Below are positions 13,801-21,733 of a DNA stretch of 64,000 bases, piece after piece. Source of the DNA: Branchiostoma belcheri. Taxonomy: Eukaryota; Chordata; Leptocardii; Amphioxiformes; Branchiostomatidae. The DNA lies in contig NW_017802536.1 of NCBI RefSeq assembly GCF_001625305.1, positions 999,946-1,063,945 of the forward strand, written 5' to 3'. The position numbers were made by a program, and so were the translations under genes. Position 1 is the stretch's first letter. Every line of letters starts with the position of its first letter. The notes beneath the pieces were generated by a model. That model ran no database searches and was not told the DNA's origin. It worked only from the letters and a program-made list of their open reading frames with translations.

Positions 13801-16800
13801 ATATATTAACTGCATTAATTGACAGTTTGTACGCCCTATCCATGGGAAACGTTTCCATTTTCAGTTATTCACGACAAGTGGGTACATTGAACCTGTAATC
13901 ACAGAAATGGACAACGAAGGTAATTCCAATGGATTACAGAATGATACATATTTATATATACATATGAACTGAGTTTCTTTTTAAATTATTCAATCTTTAG
14001 AATTGCTTTAAAATCTATTATCAATTTTGCAACGTATGGGGCATAACGTTTCTGAAAAAAAAGTGCATGGTACCCGATGGTTTAATTCCTTTTAGCTTTT
14101 CGAGGATTGTCAAGAGAAAAAGTAATGGACGAGGATCATTACGCCAAAAACAGTTACTCAAGCAACTGGATATGATTTTGAAAACGTCAGACCTTTCAGC
14201 TAGTATCCACTAGCTTTCGTCATTGACTGAGAGACCAGAGGGGAAATGCAGGTTTATAAGTACAACCTGTTGATTGATATGCAAATAAAGTGAATACAAA
14301 TTTTTGGAAGTCGAAAAAGGAACAAAAGTCAGACAAGTCAAGACAAGATGATGCAAATTAGTCTAAAAGCTCCTGTTATACGGAACAGGAGCTTAAGTGT
14401 TGTCTGTCCTCGGGGCTGGGAGTGCCAAATCCCAAGTGCCGGAAAGATCAACCCGTAGCCCCCCTTCCCTGTTGAGGGTGGGATTGTACATTCTTTCATA
14501 TATTGCTTCTTTAACACCCCGTTCCCACCAGCGTGTTTCGCGGTCTAAGATATCCGTGGACTCGAGTTTGAAAGAGTGACCCTGGTTGTGTTGTAGGTGG
14601 TGGAAAATAGCTGAGGAGTAGCCGTTGGCACTAGGTCGGCAATGTTCTTTGTATCTTACTTTGAGCGGTCGACTTGTCTCTCCGATGTAGGTGTTGTTAC
14701 AATTGGGCTCCTCACATTTGAGTCTGTAAATAACATTCGCCTTGGTACCTTTGTGGGGTCGGTCCTTAGGGTGTACCAGTCTTTGTCTGAGGGTTGAGTG
14801 AGGTTTGAAGTTAGTGGCTATGTTGAAGTTTTGGAAGATCCGTCGGAGTTTCTCAGATACTCCTTGGACATACGGAATAGTGATGTTGGCCTTGTTTTTG
14901 TTGGTCAATGGTTTGCACTTCTGGGTTTTCTTAGACTGATCTGAAGGTTTGAGCGCTTTGTTGAAAGTCCAGTTTTGGTAGCCACATTTAGCCAGGGCAC
15001 CTCGGAGGTGTCTATGTTCGTCCGTTTTGGCTTGGTCTGAAGTGACAATGTTGTCTGCACGATGGAAGAGAGTTTTGATCACTGCTAGTTTGTGTTCCAA
15101 AGGGTGGTGGGAATCAAAGGCCAGAATCTTGGGATTTGGCACTCCCAGCCCCGAGGACAGACAACACTTAAGCTCCTGTTCCGTATAACAGGAGCTTTTA
15201 GACTAATTTGCATCATCTTGTCTTGACTTGTCTGACTTTTGTTCCTTTTTCGACTTCCAAAAATTTGTCTTCACTTTATTTGCATATCAATCAACAGGTT
15301 GTACTTATAAACCTGCTTTCCCCTCTGGTCTCTCAGTCACTGACGAAAGCTAGTGGATACTAGCTGAAACATCTGACGTTTTCAAAATCATATCCAGTTG
15401 CTTGAGTAACTGTTTTTGGCGTATCGTATTACCTGGATGTCTAACCTCCATCGACGTGACGAGGATCATTGTTTATGACAACTCTCTAACTGCATTGTTA
15501 GTAACAATTTAATAGTGGTGTATTATTTTCCCAACGTAGATGATTGATATGACATAATGTGACTATCATTCCTTTGTATTCCCTTCCAGTCGAAACTGTT
15601 CCTCTCGTCCCTATCATCGCTGGCTGTGCTGCTGCTCTACTGGTGGCTGTGCTGGTGACAGTAGGGATCATATGTTACCGGTAAGTAATGCCTCTATTCA
15701 CAGAAAACGCAATCCATTAATGTGTAATGAATGTTATTATGTTTACCGAAGGAAAATATATTGTTTTTGCTGTTTCTTCCTCTTCTTCTTCTCCAAACAG
15801 TGACCTCTGACTTGACCAATGACATGATTTGTTGACGTCTGTCACCATGGTGACTGGTGTTGGGTTACATAATGTTGTAATTTCATGGCCTGCTCTGCTC
15901 CTGTCACCATATACCAGCAGTACATGTATGTGAATGTGTTTGAGTAAGAATTAGAGCAGACCATGTCCAAAGGTAAATATTATGCATTTGCTTTGCAAAT
16001 GTTACTTCTCTAGTTTTTTTGTTTGTTTTGTTTGTTTGTTTATTGGTTTATTTGTATCAACAACAGCATGACTGGCAGCCGTGACGTACAAGGCTGAATT
16101 TCGATGCTTGTTTACAACATAAATCAATTATACTTCATCTTCATTCATCTTTGATATGTTAAAGGAAAAGAAAAGCCACTGACGACCAGCATGCTCCAGG
16201 TGCTCAGCTAGATCTGAAGATAATCAAAGGAGACGAGCCCTCCGCCACGGAATCAGCTGAAAATCCTGCATGTAAGACGCTGGATGAAGACAGTTATCTT
16301 TACGAAACGGTATAACTATACAATTATATAGTCATTTGAATGCCCGGCCAATTTTTTTTATTTTCATGCTTTACTTCAACTGATGATGACTGACCTCTAC
16401 TACAGACCGCTTTACTGCTTTCTGCTACAGACCATTTACCGCATCCAAGACCTTGTCACAGTGGACGACGTAGTGGAATTCCTGAGGTGCAGGGGTTTTG
16501 GGCAGTATGTTGCAGCATTTAGGCGTAAGTTCTGATCTGCTCATCGTTTCCTTTTTTTTTTATAAAAGTAGGTAAAAGGGTTAATTGTGATTCTTTCGCT
16601 ACATCATGCTAAGGCTACATCAATACGGATTCGGAGGAAAGATGATACATGTATCTATACTGTCCATGTTGATAAAATGATATACTGCTTTTTGATGTGG
16701 TGTCTGTTTCTCAGGACACAAGATAGATGGAGATGTAGTCTCGAATCTAAGCGACGCTGTGCTTGCTGAGCTCATTCCTGAGATCGGACCGAGGGTCAAA

Positions 16801-19800
16801 CTACAAAAAGCACTGCAGGAGCTGAAGGACAACTCGGTTTGCCTCCTTTTCTGTCTCATCGATTACCCAAGATTGCCAAGTATCTAACCCTTTTCAATTT
16901 AAGTCTGCAATGTGAACTCTACTGTTTCATAAGAGTGAATGATTTAAAAAAAGGTCATGGTGTTACACATGGCCACAATACAATGCAAAGGACATCTCTT
17001 TGCTCCCAGACTTCAGTACCATCCAAATAATGGCAATGTTGCTTTAATAACGTTGCGTGTATTCCAGAAAGACGATTAGATTTCTACGTAGTATTTCTTC
17101 GTACTTTGTAATGAGGTAGTTGACTGCTGCTGATGACTTTTAGCCAGGCGAATACATGTATTCGCTATCCCCTCACTTTAAGGACTCCGCTGAAAGCAGC
17201 AAACCTGTCCACGCTGACTGGGAAATCCCCCGGTCCAGTCTGACGCTCGGCAAAGTCCTGGGGAAGGGACAGTTTGGAGAGGTCCGTATGGGGGAGCTGA
17301 GGAAGAGAGGTGTTACCCAGACCGTGGCAGTCAAGACACTGAAAGGTGCCTTTTATACATTGCACATGCCCTTAACATTCATATAAACACATGTCCTTCA
17401 ACATACTAAAGCAAGCATGCTGCCTGGTCGCATGGTAGCATCAATAGTCATCATATTGTTTAAGAGAAAAATGAACTAAGAAACGCTTGAAAATCTGTTT
17501 TCCTTGTTACAAGTAGTAAGATAATGACTTTATTAGTGGTATCTTTCTTTTTTGCTATTTTGATTTTCCAGCATCTGCCGAAGACCGAGACAAAGAGGAC
17601 CTGTTGGGGGAGCTGGAGATTCTGGTCACTGTTGGTCGTCATGACAACATCATCAGTCTGGTTGGCGCATGCACAGTAGAAGGTAATACTAATGTTAAAA
17701 TTCAAATTTCGTAATGTGAGGGTTCTGTAATATTATTTGTCTGGTACTAAAACGAACAATCCAGCCTAAACCAGGGCAAAATGAGATTATTATAACGCTG
17801 ATTGCAGAGCACTAAACCTGGTATCCAGTCTATCGCGGTTGGGGCAGATTTCCTTCGGGGATGCTGATAAGCCTGAGCTAGGTTCCCCGGAAGGTTTTTC
17901 ACGACGGGAGTTTGTGATGGGGCTAATCCCCGACGTGCCAAATTCTATCACAGGCGTAACTTCTACCGGGCGGTCTGTTGAGCTAGGCGGGCGAAAACTA
18001 TTAGAGCCCCGAAGACAACGTGCCCCAAACACGATAGGCTGGATACCATTTTCCCAAAGGTACGAATGATGTCAGAAAATGTTTGTCAGATTAGCGATCT
18101 ATCAATCAATCCGTTCATCCACACTAGGTCCTCTGGCACTTGTGGTTGAGTACGCACCAAACGGCTGTCTGAAGGACTGGCTGAAGGACAACCGTCCTGA
18201 GGAGCTGGACCAGACAGACGACAAAAACATCGCCACCTCCGGGGTTCAGCTGCCGATGGACCAGCTCATCCTGTTCGGTATTGACATCGCGAATGGGATG
18301 AGTCATCTGGCCGCCATGCAGGTACAATGTACACAACAGCACGTTTGCTGATTTTTCTAGACACAAATGCATCTGAAGATCTGATCATGGCCTTATTTTA
18401 CGTTCAAAATCGTGTCTATAGTCCGACCTAGCACATCATATGCCGTTGTGATGACAAGTAACAGATGATCTTAAGGTGGGAAGAGGAAAGACGCACTGCA
18501 TGATAGACAATGTTGAAATAGAATCTAAGAAAGAAAGATACTGGGGAAGGAACACAAAAAGGCGACCGAAAGTCATTTCGGTTAGAAAATACATCATTAT
18601 AAACCTGCATCGTTGTCCATCAGCCTCTATATCTATGCTAACCTTGACATTTCTACATGATGAATGTACAACTGCACTATGGTATGACAATGTAACGTTC
18701 GTCCATCCAGTGTGTCCACCGTGACCTTGCCGCCAGGAATGTGCTCCTTGGGAAGAACCTGACGGCCAAGATCTCAGACTTTGGTCTGTCTCGGGATATT
18801 TACGAGGAGTCTGAGTACGTCAAGAGCACGAAGGTATCATATCTCCGTCTTCTGATAGTCTTTAAAACTAGTATTGAAAAGCCAATTAATGAGGCTGCTG
18901 TGAAATAGATATGAGTCGTTTGCAAAATATGTCAATCTAATGTGTTCTGATGGTATTTTAACATTCCTTTTTCCTAACACAGAGCCAGCTTCCCGTCCGT
19001 TGGATCGCATACGAGTCCCTATTCTACCACACGTACACCACACAGAGCGATGTGTATGTATATTCTACTGACACTTTTATACATCTACATATAGTTACAA
19101 TTCATAAATCCATTTATTTGCATCTGTGTAGTATAGAATTCATATCGATGTACAGAATGAAGTTAAATGAGAATATAGACGTGTTGTATTTTCCATGTTT
19201 CAGGTGGTCCTTCGGAGTGCTTCTGTGGGAGATCATGACAATGGGTAAGGAAGCACAGACAATGTATTTGACGCACTTTGCAAGCAGTGGAGGTACATAT
19301 TCAATGAAACATGCATATGTTTTTGACACAACGTCATTATGCGCCATCAGCAGCTATGAAATGTGCATTCTTTCAATGCTTTACAAAACCGTTTCCGCTG
19401 TTCTGTAATATATACTATTACGTTCTTCATGATTTACATGTAGGTACCTTCAATTTTTTGTCTGAATGTCTCAATATATGTATGGCCACAAGTACAATTT
19501 TGTGTTAAACCGTGATATACTTAATCTTCCAGGTAAGAAGCCGTACGGTCGGATGACCGGCAAAGACCTCATGAAACTGTTGCCGGACGGCTACAGGCTG
19601 GAGAAACCTGCTCTATGTCCTCAGGATATGTACGCCCTTGTATTCAAACTTGTTTTATTCGTAAGCCCAGAACGACAAAAGGTGCTCGATCACGGGCCTC
19701 TTCAGAGGTGCCCTCAGAACTCCGCATAGGCCATGTGCAAATAAAACCTCTGGGGGAGACCCGTGAGCACCTAGAGGCTGCCACTTTTGTCACTCTGGGC

Positions 19801-20299
19801 CTTCGTAGTTTTAGTGTAGTTCAGTGACGGTTTTTGTATTGACTATTGCACAGTTCCACTAATGAGAAGATTTACGCCCTATCAGCTTATGATAGAATGT
19901 CAGTAAATGGCCTGTTCCGTTGATGCAAATATTCTATATATCTGTCTGCAACAGTTACGATGTGATGAGGTGCTGTTGGGAAACCCTCCCTGAGAATAGA
20001 CCAACTTTCCCGGACCTGAAGGTGACTCTGGACCGGATCATTCAAGATTATAAGGTAACGTTTTCTCTGAAATGCACGAATTTTGTTTGACTTTATGCTA
20101 AAAACGGTATATTTCATCGCTAAGTCCTCTTTGTAGCAGACCTATCTGCAGCTCTATCTTGGACCAGGTAAATAAATCAGAACCAGGCCAGGGGCGTAGG
20201 ATGGCATATGATGCATGCCATCAACGATTGTTATGAATTTGGAAACCAGCAAAGTCTTATTTGTTTCTTTTGCAGACATATGCCTCACTGTTAAAGTAA
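1800..20299 (+). CDS. Tie-like receptor tyrosine kinase with cytoplasmic SAM domain (30 exons)
   Basis: Single-pass receptor tyrosine kinase. Exons: 1800-1893, 5132-5482, 6110-6364, 6778-6909, 7567-7701, 8215-8352, 9195-9506, 10112-10417, 10820-11128, 11334-11605, 11819-11888, 12056-12153, 12305-12509, 12742-12847, 12997-13143, 13479-13686, 13865-13919, 15590-15680, 16165-16309, 16431-16524, 16715-16836, 17144-17345, 17572-17682, 18128-18321, 18711-18833, 18983-19053, 19204-19244, 19533-19629, 19955-20054, 20276-20299. Every intron is GT/AG with compatible phase; the sum is 4,608 nt, 1,535 residues plus TAA. Order: signal peptide, Ig, Ig, EGF x3, Ig, FN3 units, TM, SAM, kinase. Ig-Ig-EGF3-Ig-FN3-TM-kinase is the known Tie/Tek layout; the SAM domain and extra membrane-proximal region are not. 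The start is the ATG opening a hydrophobic leader. Intron lengths run from about 100 nt to 3.2 kb, and several hold MITEs or a Penelope-like element. Exact orthology to vertebrate Tie genes is inferred; it could be a lineage-specific RTK. Confidence 0.93.
2351..2402. repeat. Short inverted repeat in RTK intron 1
   Basis: AGCCAGACTGTAG at 2351-2363 is the exact reverse complement of CTACAGTCTGGCT at 2390-2402, with a 26-base loop. It could be a tiny MITE remnant. Apart from this and the retroelement end near 3.1 kb, the first intron (1894-5131) holds only MITE sequence and unassigned DNA. Confidence 0.6.
3100..3420 (+). mobile_element. Non-LTR retrotransposon 3' end remnant
   Basis: A short reading frame, [17 protein letters not shown] then TAG (3113-3166), matches the C-terminal pattern of the element at 30.2 kb (VCKYISKCFKKRE, stop) and the one near 61.0 kb. 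It is followed by a 3'-UTR-like tail with CCCATGGGCATGA resembling the CCCCGGGGAATGA of the 30.3-kb element. Only the last coding residues remain; it is a 5'-truncated insertion in RTK intron 1. Confidence 0.6.
4180..5073. mobile_element. MITE family 1, copy 2, inverted
   Basis: Starts TACCTTCCCCAA and ends TTGGCGAAGGTA. Its content is that of the copy at 215-1084 read in the opposite direction: the ATTTGCATAATTAATGAGG-type repeats come first (4320-4640), then the block containing TTTCCAGATCACGAGATATC, then the CATGAAGACCTGCCCACC segment. It ends about 60 bases upstream of RTK exon 2. Confidence 0.7.
5132..5482 (+). CDS. RTK exon 2: N-terminal Ig-like domain (Tie Ig1-like)
   Basis: Residues about 32-149. 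Phase 1 at both ends. The exon has a Cys in WLYCYY and a second Cys in YSCLG spaced like an Ig disulfide. The end, YSCLGQQNG...VITFKMRED, resembles the end of the first Ig domain of vertebrate Tie receptors as I remember it (Cys, then a basic/hydrophobic strand ending in KMR). By itself the exon would be hard to classify; its position before a second Ig and three EGF repeats supports the call. Confidence 0.65.
6110..6364 (+). CDS. RTK exon 3: second Ig-like domain
   Basis: Residues about 150-234, one exon, phase 1-1. It carries the Ig motif [15 protein letters not shown] (D-x-G-x-Y-x-C) and a WRKDG strand, ending RLIVRG. There is no matching upstream Cys, as is common in Tie Ig2 domains. It sits directly before the EGF exons, as in Tie. 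Confidence 0.85.
6778..8352 (+). CDS. RTK exons 4-6: three EGF repeats
   Basis: Exons 6778-6909, 7567-7701 and 8215-8352 each encode one 44-46-residue Cys-rich module and each is phase 1-1. Exon 4 has CNNGGVC-like [20 protein letters not shown]; exon 5 has [11 protein letters not shown] and [12 protein letters not shown]; exon 6 has [11 protein letters not shown] and [11 protein letters not shown]. The pattern (A-C-x-x-G-x-x-G-x-x-C starts) is that of the three clustered EGF repeats of Tie receptors. Residues about 234-369. A MITE lies in the intron between exons 5 and 6. Confidence 0.92.
7061..7310 (-). mobile_element. MITE family 2 fragment (ACCTCCATGAAA type)
   Basis: Read on the minus strand it contains CAAGGTTAGTCACCAGAAGG, CCATATTTGACCTTGAAC, a CACAATCCATAAATGCG segment and the end ACCTCCATTTTTATGGAG, in the same order as the copies at 43.6-44.1 and 50.2-50.7 kb. 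It lies in the RTK intron between EGF exons 1 and 2. Confidence 0.6.
7328..7421. mobile_element. Small foldback element
   Basis: AGCCTGGTTACCAAACCTAT at the left pairs, with a few mismatches, with ATAGGTTTTGTAACAAGGCT at the right; an inner pair (CCCGAGTCCTAC and GTAGAACTCGGGAG) extends the hairpin. Total about 94 bp, in an RTK intron. Confidence 0.65.
7735..8088. mobile_element. MITE family 3, copy 1 (TTTAAAGGTATCCGATGC termini)
   Basis: Begins TTTAAAGGTATCCGATGC and ends TACACTGAACATCTTTAAA, an inverted pair with mismatches. The interior matches 56388-56696 in the same order (TGGAAATATTCTGAAT, ACATACT, ACCATTTTCC, GACTAGAATATTG). The copy at 56.4 kb has better preserved ends. Confidence 0.72.
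9195..9506 (+). CDS. RTK exon 7: third Ig domain
   Basis: Residues about 369-473, one exon, phase 1-1. It has both Ig cysteines (ATFTCSSTG and [15 protein letters not shown]), the central Trp in AITWYND and the D-x-G-x-Y-x-C signature, so this is a canonical I-set-like domain. It is placed between the EGF cluster and the FN3 array, as in Tie. Confidence 0.93.
9806..10095. repeat. Dispersed intronic repeat R6, copy 1
   Basis: Carries TGTTTACCGAATGAGAACAT, then GTCTGTCACCATGGTAACTG, TGTGTTTGAGTAAGAAT and ATGCATTTGCTTTGCGAATG. The same ordered blocks are at 15738-16015 (another RTK intron) and 31010-31205; a start fragment lies near 6690. This copy ends about 20 bases before RTK exon 8, close to its splice acceptor. 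No terminal repeats were identified. Confidence 0.65.
10112..12509 (+). CDS. RTK exons 8-13: fibronectin type III array
   Basis: Exons 10112-10417 and 10820-11128 each encode a full FN3 domain ([12 protein letters not shown]...[27 protein letters not shown]...[16 protein letters not shown]). Exons 11334-11605 plus 11819-11888 encode a third, split inside the domain ([36 protein letters not shown]). Exons 12056-12153 plus 12305-12509 encode a fourth ([32 protein letters not shown]). Residues about 473-893. Two single-exon phase 1-1 domains followed by two split ones suggests different ages. Vertebrate Tie receptors have three FN3 domains; the extra one is notable. Confidence 0.88.
12742..13919 (+). 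CDS. RTK exons 14-17: membrane-proximal FN3-like region with Pro-rich linker and basic site
   Basis: Residues about 893-1064. Starts with a Pro-rich stretch ([14 protein letters not shown]) and contains a strand motif [13 protein letters not shown], an acidic/Gly loop ([11 protein letters not shown]) and the strand [14 protein letters not shown], ending with SGYIEPVI. This resembles the unclassified membrane-proximal module of some receptor-type protein tyrosine phosphatases, judged by eye. A cluster RRRKR at about 1038-1042, some 30 residues before the membrane span, fits a furin-type cleavage consensus. Confidence 0.75.
14393..15142 (-). CDS. GIY-YIG endonuclease part of a Penelope-like polyprotein
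   Basis: A 249-residue open frame without stop interruptions. It contains [16 protein letters not shown], then [19 protein letters not shown] (the GIY-YIG core, with Y-I-G-E-T), then [13 protein letters not shown] and [19 protein letters not shown], and it ends [11 protein letters not shown]. This is the C-terminal endonuclease of Penelope-like retroelements; the reverse transcriptase is missing, so this is a 5'-truncated, non-autonomous copy. The Met start is only the first available one. A partial second copy of the C-terminus lies at 35976-36150 on the other strand. Confidence 0.85.
   Translation of the reverse strand: MPNPKILAFDSHHPLEHKLAVIKTLFHRADNIVTSDQAKTDEHRHLRGALAKCGYQNWTFNKALKPSDQSKKTQKCKPLTNKNKANITIPYVQGVSEKLRRIFQNFNIATNFKPHSTLRQRLVHPKDRPHKGTKANVIYRLKCEEPNCNNTYIGETSRPLKVRYKEHCRPSANGYSSAIFHHLQHNQGHSFKLESTDILDRETRWWERGVKEAIYERMYNPTLNREGGLRVDLSGTWDLALPAPRTDNT
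15335..15380 (+). ncRNA. Hammerhead-like motif, damaged copy (Penelope-like element)
   Basis: GTCA then CTGACGA (15340-15346), a 7-bp stem (AGCTAGT/ACTAGCT) and GAAAC, followed by ATCTGACG where the better copy at 36.3 kb has GTCTGACG. The change removes the palindromic ACGT that would form stem III. A third copy on the minus strand (about 14181-14230) has ATGACGA and GAAAGG, so it is damaged at two core places. Confidence 0.5.
15590..15680 (+). CDS. RTK exon 18: transmembrane helix
   Basis: Encodes residues about 1065-1095 with the span [19 protein letters not shown] followed by TVGIICYR. The next exon (16165-16309) starts with RKRKATDD, a basic stop-transfer sequence, and supplies a juxtamembrane segment with DSYLYET, which holds candidate tyrosine phosphorylation sites. 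Confidence 0.93.
15738..16015. repeat. Dispersed intronic repeat R6, copy 2
   Basis: Same ordered blocks as 9806-10095: TGTTTACCGAAGGAAAATAT, CTTCTTCTTC, GTCTGTCACCATGGTGACTG, TGTGTTTGAGTAAGAAT and ATGCATTTGCTTTGCAAATG. It lies between the membrane-span exon and the juxtamembrane exon of the RTK. Confidence 0.65.
16431..16836 (+). CDS. RTK exons 20-21: SAM domain
   Basis: Exons 16431-16524 and 16715-16836 together encode 72 residues (about 1144-1215). [19 protein letters not shown], then [20 protein letters not shown], then [21 protein letters not shown] follows the SAM_1 pattern closely: V-x-x-WL-like helix 1, G-x-x-xY-x-x-xF, the I-D-G-x-x-L turn, L-x-x-L-x-x-E/G-I and the G-x-R-x-K-L-x-x-A-L final helix. 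Both outer boundaries are phase 0, whereas the ectodomain modules are phase 1-1. SAM domains mediate self-association or partner binding; here it lies N-terminal to the kinase, unlike Eph receptors, where SAM is C-terminal. Confidence 0.9.
17144..20299 (+). CDS. RTK exons 22-30: tyrosine kinase domain
   Basis: Residues about 1216-1535. The glycine loop is GKGQFGEV (1255-1262), the catalytic Lys is in VAVKTLK (1279), the alphaC region is [17 protein letters not shown], the catalytic loop is HRDLAARN (1387-1394), then DFGLSRD (1407-1413), activation-loop tyrosines 1415 and 1420, [24 protein letters not shown] and [18 protein letters not shown]. All key residues are present, so it should be catalytically active. 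HRDLAARN marks a tyrosine kinase. [21 protein letters not shown] is very like the Tie/FGFR G-lobe. The C-terminal tail is almost absent: the protein stops eight residues after the last kinase exon boundary. Confidence 0.95.
17819..18048. mobile_element. MITE with 27-bp inverted ends inside the kinase region
   Basis: TGGTATCCAGTCTATCGCGG then TTGGGGC at the left is the near-perfect reverse complement of GCCCCAAACACGATAGGCTG then GATACCA at the right. It lies in the intron between kinase exons 23 and 24 and creates an open frame (17839-18069) that should not be taken for coding sequence. Confidence 0.8.
19655..19808. mobile_element. Small MITE in kinase intron
   Basis: AAGCCCAGAACGACAAAAGG near the left pairs with CACTTTTGTCACTCTGGGCC near the right, and inner GCTC...GAGACCCGTGAGC segments extend the foldback. 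It starts about 25 bases after the donor of RTK exon 28. Confidence 0.65.
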
Positions 20300-20402
20300 G
20301 AAACTGCGGATAGAATGAGAGAGACGGGGAAGAATCCTTTTGACAAGAATGAAGCCTTCAATCATTTTCTAAATAACAAATAGCCGGATAATATATATAT
20401 AT

Positions 20403-20500
20403 ATTCATAAAAATGTATTCATAAAAATGTATTCATAAAAATGTATTCATAAAAATGTATTCATAAAAATGTATTCATAAAAATGTATTCATAAAAATGT
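20403..20500 (+). repeat. 14-bp tandem repeat, seven copies
   Basis: Seven uninterrupted copies of ATTCATAAAAATGT, with no mismatch among them, about 100 bases after the RTK stop codon. The array abuts the 5' edge of the truncated non-LTR element. Perfect copies suggest recent expansion; its place in the RTK 3' region may affect the 3' UTR. Confidence 0.95.
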
Positions 20501-20503
20501 ATT

Positions 20504-20966
20504 GTGCCCAGCTCTAGTCTACCTACAGCTACAGAGCTGCATAGGTTACGAGGCTACCACTTTTGTGTGTATTTATATAGTCAATCGGGCAAACGTTTGT
20601 ACGCTTGTTTTGTAGATCTGTCCAAAACTTTTGATTCAATTTGGCATGAAGGTTTATTTTTCAAACTTCTATTTAAAGGCATATAAGTGTTTTAGTATCA
20701 TCCAATCCGAAGCACGCGTTAAAACTATTGGTGGTTTAACAGAGAGCTTCCCTGTCCAGATCGGTGTCCGTCAAGGCTGCGTATTGAGTCCAACCTTATT
20801 CAACCTTTATATCAGTAATCTTGTTAACGACTTAAACATGGCAGACATTAACGCACCGCTATTACACCACTCAAAAGTAACAAGTTTGCTATATGCCGAT
20901 GACATTGTCTTGTTGTCCGAAAGTCAACAAGGCCTGCAGAACGCAATAGACACGCTTGGTAGATAC
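20504..20966 (+). mobile_element. Non-LTR retrotransposon, 5' part (reverse transcriptase)
   Basis: Encodes reverse transcriptase: ACFVDLSKTFDSIWHEGLFF (20605-20664) and, after a frame change near 20690, VRQGCVLSPTLFNLYISNLV and SLLYADDIVLLSES (catalytic Y-A-D-D, about 20886-20927). The endonuclease and N-terminal fingers are absent, so it is 5'-truncated as well as frameshifted. It is cut at GATAC (20962-20966) by the BEL/Pao insertion and resumes at 29061. Confidence 0.88.
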
Positions 20967-21733
20967 TGTAAGTGCCAACTTCCAAATTTGAATTTCCCGC
21001 CAGTAGATTAAGTTAGTATAGTTTCCCGCCAAATCCCTGCCCCCCTGAGCGCCAGGGTAGGGAGCCCGTCTGTCTGGGACTTAGACAAGGAGACAGGCAG
21101 TGCATAGGGTACAAGCAGAGAGGCAGAAGTCTGGTGTGGTTCGTGAGTAGGACCACAAAGGGCCTGGGCACAGAAGTCCCAGGAAAGACCAGAAGAGGAT
21201 TACAAAGGCCTGGATACAAGGATCCAGGAAATCCAAAAAGGGGATTCCAGAGGCCTGGATACAAGGATCCAGGAAATCCAGAAAAGGATTATCAAAGGCC
21301 TGGATATAGAGGGTCCAGGAGATACCAAAGGATATTCTGTGGAAGGACGATGAGACCATACCAGTTTTACGACAAGAATTCACCAGGAACTCGCTAAGAA
21401 CTTGTCAAGAACTCGTCAAGAAGTTAACAAGAACTTGTGCTTTGTTCCTCGAATTGGGATCAAGAAATCAAACTACCCTAGGAATACAATTACCAACAAG
21501 AACTCTACCAGCAAATTCAGAAACATCGAACTTATACGGCGGAAGTAGAACAGGGCGGATTTCAGTTTGTATTACTAACTCTACTGAAGATTAAACTTTT
21601 ATGACGTATTCCAATCAGTTTGTACGACTTCTTCCCTGAAGACCAACAGAGGTGAGTTCGGTAACACTTCCTCACACGTCCATCCCATGCAGAATAGCAG
21701 CAGCCACAGTAATAAAGTGGTGCTGCGCCTACA
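20967..21733 (+). repeat. 5' LTR of the BEL/Pao element
   Basis: 767 bp from TGTAAGTGCC to GCGCCTACA. The middle (21190-21320) contains short internal repeats built on AGGCCTGGATACAAGGATCC, which create spurious open frames on both strands. The primer-binding site should start just after 21733; I could not match it to a specific tRNA. Confidence 0.93.

Larger units (their letters stand above)
14141..15457 (-). mobile_element. Penelope-like element with inverted terminal copies, in RTK intron 17
   Basis: The element interrupts the intron before the membrane-span exon. It has a 13-bp target duplication GACGAGGATCATT at 14128-14140 and 15458-15470. About 290 bp at the left (14141-14435) is the reverse complement of the right end (about 15130-15425). 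The minus strand between them encodes a GIY-YIG protein. Inverted partial terminal copies are known for Penelope-like elements. The right end carries the extra segment ACCTGGATGTCTAACCTCC, also found in reverse near 36.83 kb. Confidence 0.85.

Noticed and set aside
17839..18069. Open frame between kinase exons that could be an extra kinase insert
   Set aside because: It lies within a MITE with 27-bp inverted ends, and the flanking exons join in frame without it.
21013..21397. Repetitive open frames, also at 28340-28724
   Set aside because: They are inside the BEL/Pao LTRs and come from internal GGCCTGGATACAAGGATCC repeats.
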